NCBI GenBank assembly: GCA_964369525.1
Contig: CAYJEW010000001.1
Location: forward strand, 1-64,000
Length of the DNA stretch: 64,000 nt
Source of the DNA: JAAYCI01 sp964369525
GTDB taxonomy: Bacteria; Bacillota; Clostridia; Oscillospirales; Ruminococcaceae
Direction: 5' to 3'
Both the position numbers and the translations under genes were made by a program. The notes under the pieces were generated by a model. The model saw only the letters and a list, made by a program, of their open reading frames with translations, was not told the DNA's origin and did no database searches. Each line of letters starts with the position of its first letter. Within the stretch, counting starts at the first letter, position 1. Positions 25,155-33,988 of this stretch are shown here, piece by piece.

Positions 25155-26060
25155 CTACCCCATCAGCATTGCCATAAGCGCCTTTTGAGCATGCAGGCGG
25201 TTTTCGGCCTCGTCGAATATCTCTTGCGCATGCAGCTCAAACACCTCGGCGCTAATCTCTTCGCCCTTATGCGCCGGCAGGCAGTGCTGTACCATGCAGC
25301 CGCTGTTTGCCAGCGCCATTAAATCGGCGTTTAGCTGAAAACCGCTAAATGCGCTGTTTCGCTCTTTTGCCTCTTGCTCTTGGCCCATGCTGGCCCATAC
25401 GTCGGTAACAATAACGTCGGCGCCGCTTGCCGCCTCTTGGGGGCTGGTTGTAAGGCTAAAACTGTTGCCAAAACCTGCCGCAAAGTCCAGTACCTGCACC
25501 AGCGGCTCGTAGCCTTTAGGGCAGGCCATGCTAACCTGCATGCCGCACTTTAGCGCACCAACTATCATGGAGTTTGCCACGTTGTTGCCATCGCCCACAA
25601 AGGCAAGCTTTAGCCCCTCAAGGCGGTCTTTGTGCTCTCGGATGGTCTGCAAATCGGCCAAAATTTGGCAGGGGTGGTAGCTGTCGGTAAGGCCGTTTAT
25701 CACAGGCACGCCTGCGTGCGCCGCCAGCAGCTCTACATCGCTGTGAGCATAGGTGCGTATCATAATGCCGTCAAAATAGCGGCCCAGTACCCGAGCTGTG
25801 TCTTCTATAGGCTCGCCGCGGCCTATCTGGCTTTCGGCGGCCGACAGCGCCACGCTGTGGCCGCCCAGCTGATACACCCCAACATCAAAACTGCAGCGTG
25901 TGCGGGTGGAGGCCTTGGCAAACACCAGCGCTACAGATTTCCCGCTTAGCGGCTGATAAGGCGTGCCTGCTTTTTGCAGGGCTTTAATGCGGTCGGCCTC
26001 GTTCAGCAGCTGTATAATGTCCTCGCCGCTCCAGTCCAGCAGTTTTACTAAGTGTTTCAT
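25155..26060 (-). CDS. argF: Ornithine carbamoyltransferase
   Basis: This 301-residue enzyme makes citrulline from ornithine and carbamoyl phosphate. Carbamoyl-phosphate motifs ASTRTR (about 53-58) and SYHPCQILADL, and the ornithine-binding HCLPAH near 268, are all intact. The start at 26060 has AGGAGATA just upstream. It is the last gene of argC-J-B-D-F and is separated from argD by 254 bases rich in short GC repeats, which hold no evident ORF. Arginine catabolism (arcB) is less likely because the whole biosynthetic set precedes it. Confidence 0.95.
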   Translation of the reverse strand: MKHLVKLLDWSGEDIIQLLNEADRIKALQKAGTPYQPLSGKSVALVFAKASTRTRCSFDVGVYQLGGHSVALSAAESQIGRGEPIEDTARVLGRYFDGIMIRTYAHSDVELLAAHAGVPVINGLTDSYHPCQILADLQTIREHKDRLEGLKLAFVGDGNNVANSMIVGALKCGMQVSMACPKGYEPLVQVLDFAAGFGNSFSLTTSPQEAASGADVIVTDVWASMGQEQEAKERNSAFSGFQLNADLMALANSGCMVQHCLPAHKGEEISAEVFELHAQEIFDEAENRLHAQKALMAMLMG

Positions 26061-26314
26061 AATATCTCCTTTACATGCAAGGTCATGTAGGGGCACAAAG
26101 CGGTAAGACGCGTACGCCTCCTGCGCAAAACTGCCCGATAAAATCTAAATGCTTTTTACTTTGCCGAAATATATCTGCCAGTCAAATCTATATAAGCTAA
26201 GCTTTTTTTATTTAGCCAAAAGCCCCACAACTGCGGCAGTGCGCTCCGCTAAGGCGCAAGCCTTGCTGCGCCGCTACGCCTATAAGCCGCAGGGCTGCCG
26301 TAATGCGTGCGCGG

Positions 26315-27493
26315 CTACAGCTCGCCTATCACCTTTGCCAGTATGTCTAGTGCGCTGTTTATTTCCTCTTCGCTAACAACAAGCGGTGGCAATAGGCGCA
26401 GGCTGTCTTTTGCCAAAAGGCACAAAAGCCCTTTTTGCATAGCGCCGCTCAGCACCTCGGCTGCGCTTATACCTTCTTTAAAGCTTATGCCCAGCATAAG
26501 GCCGCCGCCGCGTACCTCGGCCACCTGCGGCATATCCAAAAGCTTTTGGCGCAAAAGCTCGCCCTTTTTTGCAACGCTTTGCAAAAACTCGGGGGTCATG
26601 CGCTTCATAACAACCAGCGCCCCGGCGCAGCACACGGGGTTTGCGCCGTAGGTTGTGGCGTGGTCGCCTTTTTGTAGGGCGCCCTCGCAGCGCTGGTTAA
26701 ATAAAATTGCCCCAATAGGCAGCCCGCTGCCAAGGCCTTTTGCCAGCGTTACAATGTCGGGCTGTATGCCCGCCTGCTCACTTGCCAAAAAACTGCCTGT
26801 GCGCCCAACGCCTGTTTGCACCTCGTCACATATAAGCAGAATATCGCGCTGGCGGCATAGCTTTTGTACCTGCGCCAGATACTCTTTGTCCAGCGGCAAA
26901 ACGCCGCCCTCGCCCTGTATAACCTCAAGCATTATGGCGCAAACGGTTTGGTCGGCCGCTTTTTCAAGCTCAGATATATTGCCCGCATCCACATGCTTAA
27001 AGCCTTGCAAAAACGGGTGGAAATGATTGTGGAACTGCTCTTGCCCCGTGGCCGAAAGGGTAGCCATGGTGCGCCCGTGGAAGGAGTTCACAAGGCTGAT
27101 AACGGTGTGGCGCCCCTCGCCATGATGCATAAGGCTGTATTTACGGGCGGCTTTAATGGCCCCCTCGTTTGCCTCGGCACCGCTGTTTGCAAAAAACACT
27201 TTGTTCATGCCGGTGCGCAGGCAAAGCTCTTTTGCCAAAAGCGCGCCGGGCTGTGTGAAGTATAGGTTAGAGGTGTGTTGCAGGCAGGCCGCCTGCTGCG
27301 CCACAGCCTGCGCCCACTCGGCATCGGCCCAGCCAAGGCTGTTTACGCCTATGCCGCTGCTAAAGTCTAGGTAGCGGCGGCCCTCGGCATCTTCGCCCCA
27401 GCAGCCGCTGCCTTTAACAAGGCACACATCAAACCGCCCGTATGTGGGTAAAACATATTGCTCGTCCATCATTTTTAGCTCTTGGTTGGTCAT
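26315..27493 (-). CDS. argD: Acetylornithine aminotransferase
   Basis: This 392-residue class III PLP aminotransferase converts N-acetylglutamate semialdehyde to N-acetylornithine. The N-terminal region carries YFDFSSGIGVNSLG-type sequence (here YLDFSSGIGVNSLG), then NSGAEANEGAIKAARKY, HGRTMATLSATGQ, the cofactor Asp in LLICDEVQTGVGRTG, and the Schiff-base Lys in VTLAKGLGSGLPIGA. The ATG at 27493 follows GGGGG and lies 11 bases after the argB stop; an upstream extension to 27619 would overlap argB and is rejected. Confidence 0.95.
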   Translation of the reverse strand: MTNQELKMMDEQYVLPTYGRFDVCLVKGSGCWGEDAEGRRYLDFSSGIGVNSLGWADAEWAQAVAQQAACLQHTSNLYFTQPGALLAKELCLRTGMNKVFFANSGAEANEGAIKAARKYSLMHHGEGRHTVISLVNSFHGRTMATLSATGQEQFHNHFHPFLQGFKHVDAGNISELEKAADQTVCAIMLEVIQGEGGVLPLDKEYLAQVQKLCRQRDILLICDEVQTGVGRTGSFLASEQAGIQPDIVTLAKGLGSGLPIGAILFNQRCEGALQKGDHATTYGANPVCCAGALVVMKRMTPEFLQSVAKKGELLRQKLLDMPQVAEVRGGGLMLGISFKEGISAAEVLSGAMQKGLLCLLAKDSLRLLPPLVVSEEEINSALDILAKVIGEL

Positions 27494-27504
27494 GGTGTGC
27501 CCCC

Positions 27505-28362
27505 TTAGTTTTTGTAAAACAGCGTGCCGCTGCCTTTGTTTGAAAACAGCTCGTACAGTATAGAATGCGGCACCCGCCCGTCTATAATAACCGCCTGAGG
27601 CACGCCCTGCTGCACGCACTCAACGCAGCCCTGAATTTTAGGTATCATGCCGCCCTCAATAACCCCGCTTTCAATAAGCTTGCCCACCTCTGCAATATCC
27701 ACCTCGGTTATAAGCGAAGCTTCGTTGTTTTTATCCTGCAAAAGGCCTGCAACATCGGTCATGCTAATAAAGTTGTCGGCTTTAAGCGCAGTGGCAATTT
27801 TGCAAGCTGCGGTGTCGGCGTTTATGTTGTAGGGCGTGCCGTTTTGGTCGGCACCAATGGTGGCAATAACGGGTATAAAGCCTGCGCTAAGTGCAAACTG
27901 TAGTAGCTGGGTGTTCACGCTGGCTATCTCGCCCACAAAGCCAAGTTCGTGTTCGCTTTGCAGCTTTTGGCACAAAAGCATGCCGCCGTCCATACCGCAA
28001 AGCCCAATGCCCACACCGCCCAGCAGCGCAACAAGGTCTTTGTTAACCTTGCCTGCCAGCATCTGCTGCACCACCGCCATGGTTTCGGCGTCGGTAACAC
28101 GCAGGCCGTTTACAAAGCGGCTTTCCTTGCCTATAAGCGCTAGCTGCTGCGATATCTCCGGCCCGCCGCCGTGCACCAAAACAACCCGCACCCCCATGGT
28201 GAGCAGTAGTTTCAAATCGCTCATTACAGCGGCTTTAAGCTCGGGATTGGTCATGGCGCTGCCGCCGTATTTAACCACAATAGTTTTGCCTTTGTACTTG
28301 CTTATGTACGGCATAGCCTCGGCCATTACGTCGGCCATTGCATTAATTCTGGGATGTTCCAT
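27505..28362 (-). CDS. argB: Acetylglutamate kinase
   Basis: This 285-residue amino-acid kinase phosphorylates N-acetylglutamate. VVKYGGSAM (phosphate-binding Lys), VLVHGGGPEISQQL and the later YNINADTAACKIATALKADNFISMTDVAGLL are all characteristic. It lacks the extra N-terminal helix that I associate with hexameric, arginine-inhibited enzymes, so its feedback behaviour is uncertain. AAAGGAGC precedes the ATG at 28362. Confidence 0.95.
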   Translation of the reverse strand: MEHPRINAMADVMAEAMPYISKYKGKTIVVKYGGSAMTNPELKAAVMSDLKLLLTMGVRVVLVHGGGPEISQQLALIGKESRFVNGLRVTDAETMAVVQQMLAGKVNKDLVALLGGVGIGLCGMDGGMLLCQKLQSEHELGFVGEIASVNTQLLQFALSAGFIPVIATIGADQNGTPYNINADTAACKIATALKADNFISMTDVAGLLQDKNNEASLITEVDIAEVGKLIESGVIEGGMIPKIQGCVECVQQGVPQAVIIDGRVPHSILYELFSNKGSGTLFYKN

Positions 28363-28482
28363 GCTTTGCTCCTTTGTGCATGAATTTGTGGGCACGCTAT
28401 CGAAATTTAAAATATATATTCTGTGCTTTTAAAAACGTGGGGGAGGCCCTTGCTAGCGGGAATAAGGCACATATTGCTTTGG

Positions 28483-29706
28483 CTATGTGCGGTAGTCGCC
28501 GTTTATCTTCACATAGTCGTAGGTAAGGTCGCACCCCCATGCAGTGCCGCTGCCTCTTCCATCGCCCATGTTTATGTTAATGTCAATCTCGCTTTCGGCA
28601 AGCACCAGCGCCGCCTGCTGCTCGCTGTAGTTGTGGTGGGCCGAGTTTTGGCACACCAAAACACTGCCCGCAGCGCTTTTTAGCTCTACCGATATGTTAT
28701 CCACCTCAAAATCGCCCGGCGCATACCCAATAGCGCAAAGCACCCGCCCCCAGTTAGCGTCGGCGCCAAACATGGCAGACTTAAAAAGACTGCTGGAGAT
28801 AACGGTTTTTGCAATGCCTCGTGCCAGCGCGGCGCTCGGCGCGCCGCTTACATGGCAGCACAGCAGCTTGGTGGCGCCTTCGCCGTCGGCGGCCAGCGCG
28901 CGGCTCATCTGCAAAAGTACAGCCGCCAGCGCCGCACAAAATGTGTCGAAGTCTTTGCCTTCTTGCGTAATGGCAGGGTTCTGCGCAAGGCCGCTTGCCA
29001 GAATAACGGCCATGTCGTTTGTGCTGGTGTCGCCGTCTACGCTAATTTGGTTTAGGCTGGTAATAACCTCGCCGCCCAGTGCCTTCTGCAGCATTTCGGG
29101 CGATATAGCCACGTCGGTGGTTAAAAACGCTAGCATGGTGGCCATGTTTGGGTGTATCATGCCACTGCCTTTGCACATGCCGCCAATGCGGCACACAGCG
29201 CCGCTTAGCACAAACTCAACGCCAAACTGTTTTGGGCGGGTGTCGGTGGTGAGAATAGCTTGCGATGCATCGTTGTTGCCGTTTTTGCTAAGCGCTGCGG
29301 CAAGCTGCGGCACGCCTTTTTCAAACGGCTCTGCCGCCATGGCCTGGCCTATAACACCGGTGGAGGCAATAACAATGTCTTCAGGTGCAAGCCCAAGGCT
29401 TTGTGCCGTAAGGCCGCAACACATCTTTGCAAACTCTTCGCCGCCGGGGCTGCAGGTGTTTGCATTACCGCTGTTGCAAAGAATGGCCCTTGCTTTGCCG
29501 TTTTGCAGGTGCTGTTTAGTAACGGTAAGCGGGGCGCCCTGCACCTTGTTTTGGGTGTAAACCGCAGCTGCGCTGCACTCGGCCTCGCAGTATATCAGCG
29601 CAAGGTCGGGCTTTGTTTTGCCGGGGCGTATGCCGCTGTGTATGCCTGCTGCTGTAAAACCCAAAGGCGCACAAACGTCGCCGCTAATTTCTTTAAAAGT
29701 TGCCAT
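28483..29706 (-). CDS. argJ: Bifunctional ornithine acetyltransferase / N-acetylglutamate synthase
   Basis: This 407-residue ArgJ recycles the acetyl group from acetylornithine to glutamate. The precursor is cleaved by itself before a nucleophilic Thr; the site is visible in CKGSGMIHPNMATMLAF. Other marks are TAAGIHSGIRPGKTKPDLALI at the N-terminus, GNANTCS, and DGEGATKLL. The start at 29706 has GGAGG upstream and lies 22 bases after argC. It indicates the cyclic route of arginine synthesis, in keeping with the absence of argA/argE here. Confidence 0.95.
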   Translation of the reverse strand: MATFKEISGDVCAPLGFTAAGIHSGIRPGKTKPDLALIYCEAECSAAAVYTQNKVQGAPLTVTKQHLQNGKARAILCNSGNANTCSPGGEEFAKMCCGLTAQSLGLAPEDIVIASTGVIGQAMAAEPFEKGVPQLAAALSKNGNNDASQAILTTDTRPKQFGVEFVLSGAVCRIGGMCKGSGMIHPNMATMLAFLTTDVAISPEMLQKALGGEVITSLNQISVDGDTSTNDMAVILASGLAQNPAITQEGKDFDTFCAALAAVLLQMSRALAADGEGATKLLCCHVSGAPSAALARGIAKTVISSSLFKSAMFGADANWGRVLCAIGYAPGDFEVDNISVELKSAAGSVLVCQNSAHHNYSEQQAALVLAESEIDININMGDGRGSGTAWGCDLTYDYVKINGDYRT

Positions 29707-29728
29707 GTAAAATGCCTCCGCTAAAATG

Positions 29729-30670
29729 TTATATGTGTAGGCCTTGCGTGGGCTCAAAGCCCAACATAATATTTATGCATTGTGTGGCGGCGCCTGCAGC
29801 GCCTTTGCCAAGGTTGTCAAAGCGGGCACACAGCAATAGCTGCTGCTCGCTACCCAGCACAAATATCTCAAGGTTGTCGCGCCCTGCAAGCGCGTTTGCA
29901 GCCAGCATGCCGTCGGCCGGCACATCCTCTAAAGGTACAACATCTATCAATGGCTGGCCGCCATAGTAGGCTTTATAAAGCTGGTGCACCGCCTGCTTGC
30001 TTTGAAATGCCGCCGCAAATGTATCTTTATGCAGTGCCACACTTACCAGCATGCCGCTGTAGTAGTTGGCAACAATAGGCGTGAACAAAGGCGGCTGCGA
30101 AAGCCCTGCCACATGCCGCATCTCAGGCAGGTGCTTATGTTGCATACCCAGCGCATACTGCCGTGGCGCTGTAAGGTGCTGTGGCTGGGGGGGCTGCTCG
30201 TAGGCTGCAATCATCTGCTTGCCACCGCCGGAGTACCCGCTGATGGAATGGCAGTGTAGCAGGCTGCTTTTATGTAGCGCACCAAGCTCTACCAGTGGCC
30301 GCACCAGCGCTAAAAACCCTGTGGCGTGGCAGCCGGGTACGGCTACACGCGAGGCGCCTTGTATGGCCTGCGCTGCGCCGCTAAACTCTGCAAAACCGTA
30401 GCACCAGCCCTCTGCTGTGCGGTGAGCAGTAGAGGCGTCGCATATGCGGCTGTTGCCCACTGCCGCCGCTGCAATCTCCTTGGCCGCAGCGTCTGGCAGG
30501 CACAGCACCGTAAGCTCTGCCTGCTGCATGGCCTCTAGGCGGTGGGGCAGGCTTTTGCGCTTGTCTTGTGGCAGGCGCAGTAGCGTAATGTCTGCTCGGT
30601 TTTCCAGCCGCTCGTAAATTTGTAGGCCGGTTGTGCCTTCTGCGCCGTCAATAAATATGCTGTGTGCCAT
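29729..30670 (-). CDS. argC: N-acetyl-gamma-glutamyl-phosphate reductase, short (type 2) form
   Basis: This 313-residue NADP-dependent reductase is about 30 residues shorter than the usual type 1 ArgC. It begins with SIFIDGAEGTTGLQIYERL, the type 2 nucleotide-binding start; the catalytic Cys is in VAVPGCHATGF. HSISGYSGGGKQMI and LPEMRH (substrate and active-site regions) follow. It heads argC-J-B-D-F. The ATG at 30670 has GGAGG seven bases upstream. An ArgR-box-like sequence and a good promoter lie just ahead, so repression by arginine is expected. Confidence 0.93.
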   Translation of the reverse strand: MAHSIFIDGAEGTTGLQIYERLENRADITLLRLPQDKRKSLPHRLEAMQQAELTVLCLPDAAAKEIAAAAVGNSRICDASTAHRTAEGWCYGFAEFSGAAQAIQGASRVAVPGCHATGFLALVRPLVELGALHKSSLLHCHSISGYSGGGKQMIAAYEQPPQPQHLTAPRQYALGMQHKHLPEMRHVAGLSQPPLFTPIVANYYSGMLVSVALHKDTFAAAFQSKQAVHQLYKAYYGGQPLIDVVPLEDVPADGMLAANALAGRDNLEIFVLGSEQQLLLCARFDNLGKGAAGAATQCINIMLGFEPTQGLHI

Positions 30671-30707
30671 GCGCCGCCTCCTTTTAAAATGTAGTTTGCT
30701 AATATTC

Positions 30708-30736
30708 AGTATATACACAAAAATGTATAAAATCAA
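30708..30736 (-). promoter_or_regulatory. Promoter of the arginine operon
   Basis: On the minus strand, TTGATT (30731-30736), a 17-base spacer and TATACT (30708-30713) lie about 40 bases before argC. A second TTGACA at 30773-30778 lies further upstream but lacks a good -10. Confidence 0.65.
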
Positions 30737-30742
30737 GTAAAA

Positions 30743-30760
30743 AATGAATAAATATTAAAA
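30743..30760. promoter_or_regulatory. ArgR-box-like sequence
   Basis: AATGAATAAATATTAAAA agrees at about 14 of 18 positions with the Bacillus ARG box consensus as I remember it, and lies directly upstream of the argC -35 element. Confidence 0.45.
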
Positions 30761-30893
30761 ATATGCAAAAAATGTCAATAAAACAAAATTCAGGGTATCG
30801 CCAAAGATACTTATATGATACAATAATAGACGTGTGCAATAGTAAGCTTTGTGGAATTTCCACAAAACATGTATATTTGAGGGGTATGCGCAT

Positions 30894-31496
30894 ATGAAAA
30901 CATATAAGGTTATGGCGCTTTTCACGCTGGCGCTATTTGCGTTTGCTTTGCTTGGGGGATGTAGCTTTGAGGCAGATGCCAACTACAACGCACTTTTGCA
31001 GCAAAACGAGCAGTATGCCAATGAAGTTGCACGCTTGGAAGCTGAGATAGTAGAGCTTAAAGATGAGCTTATGCAGCAGCCGCAGCAGGGCGAGGCCGCA
31101 GGCCAAGAGGCTGCGCAGCAAAGCGCAGAGCAGGTGGATGTATATGTAGGCGGCAACTTTACGGCGAGTATTTGGGCGTTTGTGCCGGATTTTTACGATA
31201 TTCCGGAGAACCATGTGGCGATGGTGGTGTCTGAGTTCCAAAGCCGACTGTTTGTGGTATACATAGAGCAGTCGGTGGCAGCACAGCTGGAGGTAGGCGA
31301 GCCTTATCTGTTTGAGGTGCAAAGCAGGTACTACACCAGCGTGCCGCAGGCCGAGTATGACGCAGAGTATGCGGGCAGGCAGGTTTCGGCCACCGAGCTT
31401 AGCGGAACAGAGTATCTGTTTATCTCGGCTGCCTCAGAGCCAAGGGAAGACCAGCTTGGCCTGGCTTCGCCAAATCTAAGCTACTCTACTGAGTAG
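30894..31496 (+). CDS. Coiled-coil lipoprotein of unknown function
   Basis: This 200-residue predicted lipoprotein has signal peptide MKTYKVMALFTLALFAFALLGGC. A coiled coil of about 35 residues follows (ALLQQNEQYANEVARLEAE onward) and a Gln/Ala/Glu linker to about residue 80. A globular domain then starts at VDVYVGGNFTASIWAFVPDF. I do not recognise this domain; it looks beta-rich and has no cysteine. The ATG at 30894 has GAGGGG about ten bases upstream; the longer in-frame start at 30849 is not supported. It is divergent from argC and precedes other envelope genes, so a cell-surface scaffold or assembly role is possible. Confidence 0.8.
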   Translation: MKTYKVMALFTLALFAFALLGGCSFEADANYNALLQQNEQYANEVARLEAEIVELKDELMQQPQQGEAAGQEAAQQSAEQVDVYVGGNFTASIWAFVPDFYDIPENHVAMVVSEFQSRLFVVYIEQSVAAQLEVGEPYLFEVQSRYYTSVPQAEYDAEYAGRQVSATELSGTEYLFISAASEPREDQLGLASPNLSYSTE

Positions 31497-31534
31497 TTTA
31501 GGCGCAGGCTGTACTGCAAAAATAAAACAAACTA

Positions 31535-31564
31535 TCGACAAATATACCATCTACTTGTTATAAT
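31535..31564 (+). promoter_or_regulatory. Promoter of the FecR-domain gene
   Basis: TCGACA (31535-31540), an 18-base spacer and consensus TATAAT (31559-31564), with TGT just before it giving an extended -10. Confidence 0.7.
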
Positions 31565-31665
31565 GTATTTCGGTGGGCCATGCTGGCCTGCAAAAAAAAG
31601 GCGGCAGCGCGTATGCTGGCCTTGTATATTTATTAACAGTATCAATATTTTTATGGGGGACTCAG

Positions 31666-33918
31666 GTGGAACAGAAATCTTTTTTGAACGCACGGCGTAA
31701 AATAGGCGGCATGGCTTTACTTTTAGCGGCGCTTGTTTTATTTTCGGCTTGTGGGCAGGTGGCCGCAAGCTCTAACCCAGCTTCGGGTGCAGTGCAAAAC
31801 GAAGCCGAGCAAGCCGACCAAACAATGCAAAACCTTTCGGCAGGAACAGTGCGCATAGCGGCCATGGAGGGCGATGTAACCATCACCACCATCACAGGCG
31901 AGAGCATAACACCGTCGGAAGACATGATGCTGCGCAACGGCCACACGTTGTCTACAGGCGCAGGCAGCTATGCATATGTTAGCCTAGACGACCAAAGAGC
32001 AATAAAGCTAGACGGCCTAACCGAGCTTGCCGTGCAGCAAAGGGGCGGCCATTTAGAGGTACTGCTTTTGTCGGGCCAGCTGCATTACGAGGTGGCAGAG
32101 CCCTTGGCTGAAGAAGAGCACATGAACATTCGCACATCAAATATAGTTACAAGTATCCGCGGTACCTCAGGCGTGGTAAGCGCTTTGTGGAACGATAAAA
32201 TAGAGCAGCAGGCCACAGCGCTTACCAGCGGCATGGTAGACACCAGCGTGCGGCAGGTAGACGGCGAGGTTGTTAGCGACGCGCTAGACAGCGGCTTTGT
32301 AAAGTACTATAGGCCGTATGCAGGGCAGGGCGAGCAGCCGCTGCAGGTGCTGCCTATTGTACGCGATAACATTATAGATTTGCCTGCGTTTGCCATAGAG
32401 CAGATGCTTCAAAATCCACAAGAAATAGAAGCTTTTGCCCAGCATACAGGCATGGAGCAGCAAGAGCTGGTAGGTATGCTGGAGGCTACGGTTGCGCAAA
32501 ACGCCGCGGCCGAAGAGGCGCAGCAGCTACAGCGTCAAGAGCAAGAGGTACAAGATGCGCAGGAGCGCTACCCACAAGCGCAAGAGAGCGACAATAGCGT
32601 GCGCAACCAAATGTTTGAAAGCGCACCTGCGCCGGCGGCAGTGCCTGCACCTGCGCCTGCACCCACGCCGGCGCCCGAACAACCCAGCACCCCGCAAACG
32701 CCGGCCACCCCAGCGCCTGCTACCACAACCACCCTCACGGGTAACCTAACGCTCACGCAGGTACAGGATGCCCTCAATGTGGGCGCGCCTATAGATACAG
32801 TGCTTCTAACAAACGCCACCGTTAGCGGTAGCGGCGCGCTGGATATCCCCGCAGGCATGAGCCTTAAAACTAACAATACCGTAACGCTAAGCGGCGCTGT
32901 AACCCTGCAGGGTGTAGGCACATTTAACGTAGAAAACGGTACGCTTAATACAGGCGCAAACAAGTTTAGCGTACATATGCAGCCCGCAAGCGTGTCGGGC
33001 GGCGCTACGCTGGTGGCAGGCGAGTTTGAAATAAACACAAACTTTGTAAACTCCGGCAATATTACCGCAGGCAGTGTAAATGTGTTGCCCAGCGCTAGCC
33101 TTCAAAACTCAGGCGCTATTTCGGCCACTGCGGCGCCCGGTGTTGTAGCAATAGCGGCAGGTGGTATGCTTGCAAACACAGGTACAATAACCATAAACCC
33201 AAGCAATATAAACGCTTCGGCGCTGTCCATTGCGGGCGAGTTTTCCACTGCGTCGCCCATAGCATCTTCAGGGCCGATAAAAGTATCCATAACAGATGCT
33301 GCAGCCATGTTGTCGGCCGCTACGGTATCACAGATTTTGGCATCGACAGACTGCGTTTTGGTAGACTTTACAAATGCATACCCGCTTAGCGGCCAAACCA
33401 GCACGGTAAGCCTTAGTGGCCAGCGTGCATACGCCGCCAGCCTGCAAAACATTATTGACTACACAGGCGCAAACACCATAAGCCCCGTAATTACCCTTAC
33501 TTCAAGCATCACTCAAAACAGCGCTCTAAGCGTGAGCGGCAGCGTTACAATAGAGGGTAGCAACAACGGCATACAGCTGGGCACAAATACCATAACCGTT
33601 CAAAGTGGCGGGCATCTTAACTTAAACGATGTAGACATTGATGGTAGTGCCACTGTTATAAATATAGCCGACGGCGGCGCCCTTACCGTAACAGGCAATA
33701 GCATGATAGAAAAAAGCGGTAGCACAGCAGGTACATTCACTATTATGATGAACCCTGCGTCTGCCACGCTAACCTACACCCGCACCGCAAACACTATTAT
33801 AAAAGCTGTGGGCGCTGCAAATATCATGGGTGATACGTCGGGCACATCAAACGCCACAGCCACTACAAACGCAGCCGATTATGGTGGCGGCGGCTACTGG
33901 GTGCTAACCACCTGGTAA
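31666..33918 (+). CDS. FecR-domain lipoprotein with Pro/Ala linker and beta-helix-like region
   Basis: This 750-residue exported lipoprotein has a signal peptide with lipobox LFSAC about residue 30. A FecR-like domain (about 60-210) contains GTVRIAAMEGDVTI, LRNGHTLSTGAGSYAYVSLD, and IRTSNIVTSIRGTSGVVS. A Gln/Glu-rich coiled stretch follows, then a Pro/Ala/Thr linker of about 40 residues. The last 400 residues have repeating short strands rich in Thr, Asn, Ser and Gly, such as NNTVTLSGAVTLQGVGTFNVE, resembling a beta-helix adhesin stalk. The GTG at 31666 is chosen: GGGGGA precedes it, and the earlier ATG at 31573 would place unrelated residues before the signal peptide. No FecI-type sigma factor is near, so classical FecR signalling is unlikely. 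Confidence 0.85.
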   Translation: MEQKSFLNARRKIGGMALLLAALVLFSACGQVAASSNPASGAVQNEAEQADQTMQNLSAGTVRIAAMEGDVTITTITGESITPSEDMMLRNGHTLSTGAGSYAYVSLDDQRAIKLDGLTELAVQQRGGHLEVLLLSGQLHYEVAEPLAEEEHMNIRTSNIVTSIRGTSGVVSALWNDKIEQQATALTSGMVDTSVRQVDGEVVSDALDSGFVKYYRPYAGQGEQPLQVLPIVRDNIIDLPAFAIEQMLQNPQEIEAFAQHTGMEQQELVGMLEATVAQNAAAEEAQQLQRQEQEVQDAQERYPQAQESDNSVRNQMFESAPAPAAVPAPAPAPTPAPEQPSTPQTPATPAPATTTTLTGNLTLTQVQDALNVGAPIDTVLLTNATVSGSGALDIPAGMSLKTNNTVTLSGAVTLQGVGTFNVENGTLNTGANKFSVHMQPASVSGGATLVAGEFEINTNFVNSGNITAGSVNVLPSASLQNSGAISATAAPGVVAIAAGGMLANTGTITINPSNINASALSIAGEFSTASPIASSGPIKVSITDAAAMLSAATVSQILASTDCVLVDFTNAYPLSGQTSTVSLSGQRAYAASLQNIIDYTGANTISPVITLTSSITQNSALSVSGSVTIEGSNNGIQLGTNTITVQSGGHLNLNDVDIDGSATVINIADGGALTVTGNSMIEKSGSTAGTFTIMMNPASATLTYTRTANTIIKAVGAANIMGDTSGTSNATATTNAADYGGGGYWVLTTW

Positions 33919-33988
33919 ACGAGTACAATACAATATAAACGCTTTTTAAGCGTGCTGGACATAGCGCTGTTAAAGAGAGGATTGTGTA

